From Protula sp. h YS-2021 (lineage: Eukaryota > Annelida > Polychaeta > Sabellida > Serpulidae), in the NCBI GenBank assembly GCA_949752745.1, contig OX457028.1:22490352-22554351 (forward strand): a stretch of 64,000 bases of DNA, read 5' to 3'. The notes under the pieces were generated by a model. The model saw only the letters and a program-made list of their open reading frames with translations, was not told the origin of the DNA and did not search any database. This document shows positions 57,910 to 64,000 of the stretch, one piece after another. Numbering within the stretch: position 1 is the first letter of the stretch; each line of letters starts with the position of its first letter. The translations under genes and the position numbers were made by a program.

Positions 57910-58558
57910 GTATTTATAGACAGAAATCGCTAGCACAAGTTCATTACACAAAACTTCAAGCTGTTCATTAAATATGATTGAAAATTGCCTAAGTTCAGAC
58001 ACTCACCACGGCTTGACCCATCCGTCGATTTCGGTCAAAAGGGGAAGTGCAAATCTTCACTGTATATCTAATCATTTCCAATGGCTTTGGGATTTATAGG
58101 TGCAAATCACATATGACTGAAAAATTGTCTAAGTTCATACACTCACCACGGCCTAACCCAAAAGCCGATTTAGGTCAAAAGAGGAGGTGCACATCTTCAT
58201 TATATATCTAACCACTTCCAATAGCTTTGAAATTTATAGACAGCAATCGCTAGCACAAGTTCATTACACAAATTTCAAGCTGTTCATTAAATATGACTGA
58301 AAAATTGCCTGAGTTCAGACACTCACCACGGCCTGACCCATCGGTCGATTTCGGTCAAAAGGGGATGTGCACATCTTCATTGTATATCTAATCATTTCCA
58401 ATGGCTTTGGCATTTATAGGTACAAATCCCTAGCACAAGTTCATTACACAAACTTGAGCACCCAAAGCGTTACGCACGGCATGACGGACGAACGGAGAGA
58501 CGGACAGACCCGAATACTATAGTCCCCCGCTCCGCGCTACGCGGCGGCGGGGGACTAA
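57910..58558. repeat. Element of three-plus ~160-bp units ending in a hairpin
   Basis: Units restart at about 57918, 58095, 58233 and 58418 with TTTATAG..CAAATC.CTAGCACAAG. Each holds ACTCACCACGGC, then CGATTT.GGTCAAAAG. After the last unit comes GACGGACGAACGGAGAGACGG and a terminal hairpin TAGTCCCCCGC / GCGGGGGACTA (58520-58557). Confidence 0.7.
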
Positions 58559-59505
58559 TAAATAAAATAAAAGCTGTGGAGGATCACCCAGGGAATATTC
58601 CTACCAGATATCAAAACAATCGGACCAGAATGATAGGAAGAGCACTACTTTGAAAAAACTGTTAACACATGCAAAACCCCATAAGTAAGGAGTACAGTCC
58701 ACGGACGACAGTTGGCTGGGCTGAAAAAACATCATGGTGGAGCAATTTCGAACAATATGAACCTAAAATAACTGTGACTGACAAACGTTGCCATTCGCAA
58801 TTTTTCAAAATCATAAGAACAACGGACATACGTAGAGTGGTAATAATATAAGGGAATTTCTTTTACCGCTCGAAAACAGAATATATCAGCGCTTATATAC
58901 TTTCTGTCAGACCTCGGCAGGAGGTTTCATCATCAGTTGCATCAGCAACTGATAACAAGATTCAGCAGATTCAACCCTACAACGCTTGCATGGTAGGTAG
59001 ATAAATTCTAATTAGACAAACCAAGGTTAAGGTTTTAGTTCCTTTTAATAAAATCCCTTATTTCTGTTACCTCCGACAGATAATTTTAAAATTGCATGCC
59101 CAACGCAGATGTTTTTATTAAGTTATAACTTGTTGTCTTTCTTATCCTAATTATACTTCTTTCAAGGCCAGGCTCGTTATATAGTGCCACGAGTCTCTTT
59201 TCAGCTGAGTTTTGGCAGGTCACACTTGGGTTTCCCTCTACTGTCAGAAAATTCTTTACTGGATGGTTTCAGTAAAGTGGCACTCAGATATATATGTTCA
59301 AGAGTGGAAATCAAATTCAAGGCTGTACTCGTTCTTGAATGTGATTTCCAAACCTGAACGGAAAAACAGCCAACTGAGACCGATGTTTTTACCTGAACTT
59401 GAGTTAATTCGTCTTCGGAGTTGTATGAAAGTTCCTCCTGTAATAAATCATTACATTCAAAGTTAAAATATAATGTTATTACTTGAATCTTTATTACTAA
59501 AATTC

Positions 59506-59660
59506 ACAAGTAAGTATTTGTGAAACACACGCAGGCCCCAACCGCCCCCCAAATTCATAAATAAAGCGATGACGGACAGACGGACGGCAGGACAGACTGA
59601 CGGACGGACAGACGGACACCCCAAACCTATAGGCCCCAATCCGAAGGGTTGGGGCCTAAA
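59506..59660. repeat. Hairpin-ended ~130-155 bp element, copy 1
   Basis: It starts ACAAGTAAGTATTTGTGAAA, contains GCAGGCCCCAACCGCCCCCC and a GACGGACA tract (longer here), and ends with the stem AGGCCCCAA / TTGGGGCCT (59631-59657). Confidence 0.75.
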
Positions 59661-59819
59661 TATTGATGTGCACTTCCGATGTAAATAAATGAATATCAAC
59701 AATGTGAAAGCCGAGATCTAGTGAATCAAGTATCAAAAGACAAAGACGGTCGCCAATAAGTGGTAATAGAACTTTGAAAAAAAAAAAAACGGAAATTTTT
59801 CAAAAGCCGGAATCCCAAA

Positions 59820-61030
59820 AAAAGTAAATGTCAACAAAGCCGTAACCTTGGACGACCCCTTCAAAATGAAAGCAATCTGACTAAAATTACTTCCAGAATT
59901 ATTTAGAAAAACTTAATTCCTAAAAACTTTCAAAAGGCAATAGGTCAATTTTTAGAGGAGGGCCAAAACAAAAAAGTAGTTTTTTTAAAGACAACATCAG
60001 ATCATTATCGGAGCATTACACAACATCACAGCATTATTCTACTAGATGCTCGAGAGCCATGAATCCGCCGGGGTTTGGGAAAAATTTGAAATTAAGTTTT
60101 TAACAATTTACCACCTTGTTAACTTCTGTCGTACTTCCAAAATTCCTGGTCAATGCACTGCAGAAGGATCGGAAGCACCTCTGGGTATAATTTGAAACGA
60201 ATCCATCCACTAATAAATGCTCTAGGCGCGTGAGACTGACTCCATTATATGCTAACTCCAAAAACACACTTAGCAAATGTTTAAAAATTCACCATTTTGT
60301 CAATTTCTCTCCTATTTCAAAAATTCCTGGTCACTGCACTGCACAAGGGTTAGAACCACCCCTGGGTAAAATTTCAAACGAATCCATCCACTAATAAATG
60401 ATCTAGGCGCGTGAGACTGAAAGGGCACAGACAGACGGACGGACAGGGTGAAAACTATATCCGTCCCCCGGCGGATAAAAATTTCCAATAAATCTAATCA
60501 AACTGCAACAGACAATGCATTTTGAAAGATAACAGGATTTAAAATGCCGCCAAATGGACAATTTTTGGCGAATCGCCAAAAAAGAGGATAATCTGGGAAA
60601 CACTTGTGTAAAATTTAAAAGGAATCAGGTCACAATTGTGGGAAAAGAAGCATTTTGAAAATCGGCAAACAAAAAAATCAAAATGGCGTCATAATCAAAA
60701 AATCATATCAACACTGGGTTGAGAGTAAAATATGAAAATCAGCTCATAAAATTTCAAAATGGCGTCATTCGGCCAATTTTGTGAAGAGACAACCATCAAG
60801 CAAACAGCCATCAAGAGAATTTAAAGGAATCCAATCGCTATTGAGGGATAAGAAGGATTTTGAAAATTGGCTGACAAAAATTTCAAAATGACGCTATTTT
60901 GCCTATTTTTTGCGAATCACGAAAAAAGTACTTTTTCAAGGGAGGACCATACAGAGAACATTCGCCTTGAATTTGAAAGGAAGCTGATCAAAATTAAGGG
61001 AGAAAAGCATTTTAAGTAAAAGTTTACATA
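59820..61030. repeat. Family B degenerate repeats (copy 2) around a 180-bp duplication
   Basis: Units like those at 35260-36100 (GGCGAATCGCCAAAA, AAGAAGCATTTTGAAAATCGG) surround 60060-60475. In that inner block GAATCCATCCACTAATAAAT followed by CTAGGCGCGTGAGACTGA occurs twice, 180 bp apart, and ends with GACAGACGGACGGACAGG and the stem TATCCG / CGGATA. Confidence 0.65.
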
Positions 61031-61410
61031 CATACATGCATAGGACGGATGCCCCCCCCCCCCCCCCCTCCCTGCCCCACTGACGTAAAAAGACCAGCGC
61101 GACGAAGTCGGCTGAAAAAAAAACCTCACTATACACGACACTTCTTGTAAAGGTACACTAACACTGCAGAAGTTGAGTTTTAATAGCAGTATTTAATTTA
61201 GAGATATCCTAATTTTATCCAATTACTTATTTTCATAAATTTTCATCCTTTTGTTTTTTAAGTTTAAAACTACGACAAAGACCTCAATTTATGACAAACC
61301 CATATTTTACAAATGAAGTGCAAATATTTCTCTGTGACATGTACAGCACTTTTTAAATTAACTGCAAAGAGAAATCTACATGGTTACACTTTTTAAAAAG
61401 GTTGTTTTAC

Positions 61411-61472
61411 CTCTGAAGCCATCGGCTTCTACTGGAAGAAATATGTCGACATTTTCATAAACATCACGCAAT
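61411..61472 (-). CDS. Candidate isolated 62-nt coding exon
   Basis: On the minus strand TTTTCAG precedes 61472 and GTAAAA follows 61411. Only one frame is open, encoding LRDVYENVDIFLPVEADGFR. It could be a 5' IQCE exon, but its end phase does not fit the first recognised IQCE exon (54204) without another exon between. It could equally belong to another gene to the right. Confidence 0.4.
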
Positions 61473-61838
61473 CTGAAAAGTTACAACAATTTTAGGTTAC
61501 ATTGTGACCAAATGAATCAATAAAAAATGCAAAATACCAACGTTCAACTTAAAACACATAGAAAGCTGTTATATATCAAGGCATCATAGTGCCATATCAT
61601 AATGTGTACATAAATTTTGTCTAAAATTAAGTTCGTTATATATGTCACTGTGTCCTGTTTGCCGCTTTACTGAATAAACTTGTGATTTTGAGCCTCCTGT
61701 GCAATATAGAGAGGTGTTCTATATGTAGTTAACATTACAAGTGTTCTTTTCACCAAGACGAAACTGCGTGACGGGTCATTTTATCTAACGGCAAATCATT
61801 CAGCGAAAATTCATTTAAATGGCATTTCGGGGTCCATA

Positions 61839-62147
61839 GGCAGCGGCCAAACTTACGGTAGAGTAGCAGTTGTGTGCAAACTTAAGCAGAACTTGTCATT
61901 GAAATTGAAGTGCACAGTGATAGAACTGTAGCTGTTTTGTGTTTATAGCTCATCAGGTACACTCGTTCACATTATAGTTAATGTATATATACCCTATTTT
62001 AAATCAGGTGATCCTGGTCAGACAAATGAGTTTGTGTCTACAATAGTTGCTCTTCAATCGCTCATTGATGACTACGGCGCCGTAGCGCCTATCAAGTTGT
62101 GCGGAGACCTCAATGTGCAACTACCACCCCCTGACGAACAAGTAAGT
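61839..62147 (+). pseudogene. LINE endonuclease (APE-type) fragment
   Basis: A single frame holds GQTYGRVAVVCK, NVYIPYF and LCGDLNVQLP. This is the order of motifs in the apurinic-type endonuclease domain of non-LTR retrotransposons (N-x-Y-x-P and G-D-x-N). There is one in-frame TAG near 61930 and no reverse transcriptase nearby, so it is a fragment. It stops exactly where the hairpin-ended element at 62138 begins. Confidence 0.8.
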
Positions 62148-62267
62148 ATTTGTGAAACATAAGCAGGCCCCAACCGCCCCCCAAATTCATAGAGGTATAA
62201 AGCGATGACGGACAGACGGACGGACACCCAAACCTATAAGCCCCAATCCGAAGGGTTGGGGCCTAAT
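62138..62267. repeat. Hairpin-ended ~130 bp element, copy 2
   Basis: Same start (ACAAGTAAGTATTTGTGAAA), core and terminal stem (AGCCCCAA / TTGGGGCCT) as the copies at 59506 and 62904. It is joined to the LINE fragment. Confidence 0.75.
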
Positions 62268-62903
62268 TAATGGTATAAATGATTTTCTTGTAGCAAGCCC
62301 GATGATCCTGGCTTAGGTTTGCTTTTGTCAAGTTACTAAGTATACTTACAAATGTGAAACACTGGGTGTGTATACGTGGATAGACCATATTCCTATGCAG
62401 GCATGCAGGCGCAATGGGCGAAAATTTGCTTTTTCCTCAAAACCACCTAGTTTCATCATGGAAACACATTTCCAGGGGTAAAATGTGAAGTGCGTGCATG
62501 CACGGACGGAGAAATTAATTGCTATATGGCCCTCAGGCTATCGCCGGGCGGGCCTTAAAAAAGTACGAGGGTGCTACAACCTGTCGGGAAGACCACCTAG
62601 CGAATTTCACTTTGCACTTGATGACCAGATGACATATTTCACATACTGAAAAAAAAACTGATGGGTGTTTGACCTTTGATAAATCTGCAATACAAGCCTT
62701 TTCATTTTCGAATCATATGGAGACTAAAATTCAATTTACCGACAGGGTGGCCTTTCCAGTGGGGGTATCAACGCCAGTACACGACTCACGAACTGTTATT
62801 ATATATGTACTTTTTCCAATTATATGCGTGTTTGTGCCTCCAACAAAAATAATTGGCCCATATGACTCTTACTGTGGAATGCGCTGCAGCTGCAGAAATT
62901 AGA

Positions 62904-63034
62904 ACAAGTAAGTATTTGTGAAACACAAGCAGGCCCCAACCGCCCCCCCCCCCGAATTCATAGGGGTATAAGGCGATGACGAACAGACGGACACCCCAAA
63001 CCTGTAGGCCCCAATCCGAAGGGTTGAGGCCTAA
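62904..63034. repeat. Hairpin-ended ~130 bp element, copy 3
   Basis: Third copy, again starting ACAAGTAAGTATTTGTGAAA and ending AGGCCCCAATCCGAAGGGTT plus GAGGCCTAA. A poly-C run near 62945 replaces CCGCCCCCC. Confidence 0.75.
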
Positions 63035-63694
63035 TCAACTGCTTAGATAGTTGTTTGGCTGAGTCTTCGATTATCGCTCATTAAAATGACTGGCAAATCA
63101 CATGTCCAGCAGTGACAGTTGTTCGTTCCTATATATGTGTTTTTTTTTTAGAATTTACTGCAACAATAAACATAGTACATATTTCCGCTGAATACAATAC
63201 GTACTCGTATTCCTGCGCCGGGATAGGATGGCAGCGTATGAAATGCTTGTACAGACACCTCACATTCTCCTTTTTAACAATCTAACCCGATAAAATTTTG
63301 AAGAATAACATGCTGTATGACACCATATTGTAAGAATAAAAATGATAGATATCGGAATGTATATAGCGAAACCTGCAGCCAGGAACCTATAATCGCTATG
63401 TGTAAACATGAAAAAGACAAACCTGTTTTTCTGTTTTTGTTTGTATCAACAACAAGTCTGAAATCACGCGCGACATTGCGAGAGTTATAGGGCAAGCATA
63501 TCTAATGATCAAAAATGGCTGAAGAATGTTCTTTTTTAACAATCAACTTGTATTGGAAGAAAAATATTAAATATTCGACAAAACTGGCTGTAACCAGTTA
63601 GAGGTGATCATTTGAAGCCCGCCACATGGAATTTTAGGTCCGGATTTGCCAGCAGCACTCCAGTAACATAATATGTTTACTAATATTGTCAATA
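63035..63694. other. Non-coding right-hand spacer
   Basis: No gene or recognised transposon is seen. The short open frames have no family resemblance. Confidence 0.4.
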
Positions 63695-63853
63695 TAATAG
63701 TAATACTTCATTCTGAGTGCGTACGATATTGTTTTTTGCCTGAAGCCGTAGGGCCGTACGGACCGACCCCAGACGGGAAGGTCCGTACACGCCCGTAGGC
63801 TGAAGGCAAAAAACAATATCGTTCGCACTCAGAATGATGTATTACTTTTATTA
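63695..63853. repeat. 159-bp foldback (long inverted repeat)
   Basis: Two arms of about 70 bp, 63695-63764 and 63780-63853, are near-perfect reverse complements around a 15-nt loop. Matching blocks include CATTCTGAGTGCG, ACGATATTGTTTTTTGCC and GTACGGACC. It would form a long hairpin as DNA or RNA. Confidence 0.85.
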
Positions 63854-64000
63854 TACGCCTACTTTTGCTATTTTTATGTCGTTCTTCAAAATTTTACCAT
63901 GTACTATTTTTGCACTCAGTATGCTCAGATGGGGTGACGCGTAATCGGTGCTGTGGTCAGCGAGCATTGATATTTGACTCGGTTTTTGCACTTAAGAAAA

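Overview
The window is nuclear DNA from an animal. Genes are split into short exons with GT..AG introns of about 0.1-3 kb, the background is AT-rich, and the proteins are metazoan (cilia proteins and a U7 snRNP protein). The dense small hairpin elements, (GACGGAC)n-type repeats and a Polinton suggest a marine invertebrate. A mollusc or another lophotrochozoan is my best guess, but that is inference.

Four host genes can be reconstructed exon by exon. (1) 4940-14606, plus: an axonemal outer-arm dynein intermediate chain (DNAI2 type). Fifteen coding exons join in one frame of 641 residues. (2) 18156-22114, minus: LSM11 of the U7 snRNP. The Sm1 and Sm2 motifs lie on different exons and are separated by a very long acidic and Arg/Ser-rich linker. 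The 5' exon was not found. (3) 25782-33117, plus: a CCDC166-like (DUF4515) coiled-coil protein of 288 residues in seven exons. (4) 34682-54204, minus: IQCE, a ciliary IQ-motif protein. Eighteen exons keep one frame for 656 residues; the N-terminus is missing. DNAI2/LSM11 are convergent, LSM11/CCDC166 divergent and CCDC166/IQCE convergent. At least two of the four genes are ciliary.

The left edge (1-1634, minus) holds an uninterrupted, edge-truncated ORF for the N-terminal half of a Polinton/Maverick protein-primed DNA polymerase. Behind it lies a 13-bp tandem array. The right end (about 54.5-64 kb) is almost entirely transposon and repeat sequence, with a LINE endonuclease relic, three copies of a 130-bp hairpin-ended element and a long foldback.

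The structure not explained by genes is mostly repeats: a matched pair of 0.87-0.89 kb TA-flanked elements full of GATATC, a decayed Tc1-like transposon with two apparent MITE derivatives, a 1.68-kb TIR element carrying perfect hairpins, and several minisatellites close to IQCE splice sites. One of these is a 35-bp satellite with a 210-bp higher-order period. Another is an array apparently copied from the 3' end of an IQCE exon. I found no CRISPR, operon or other prokaryotic system, and no clear intact tRNA or rRNA gene.
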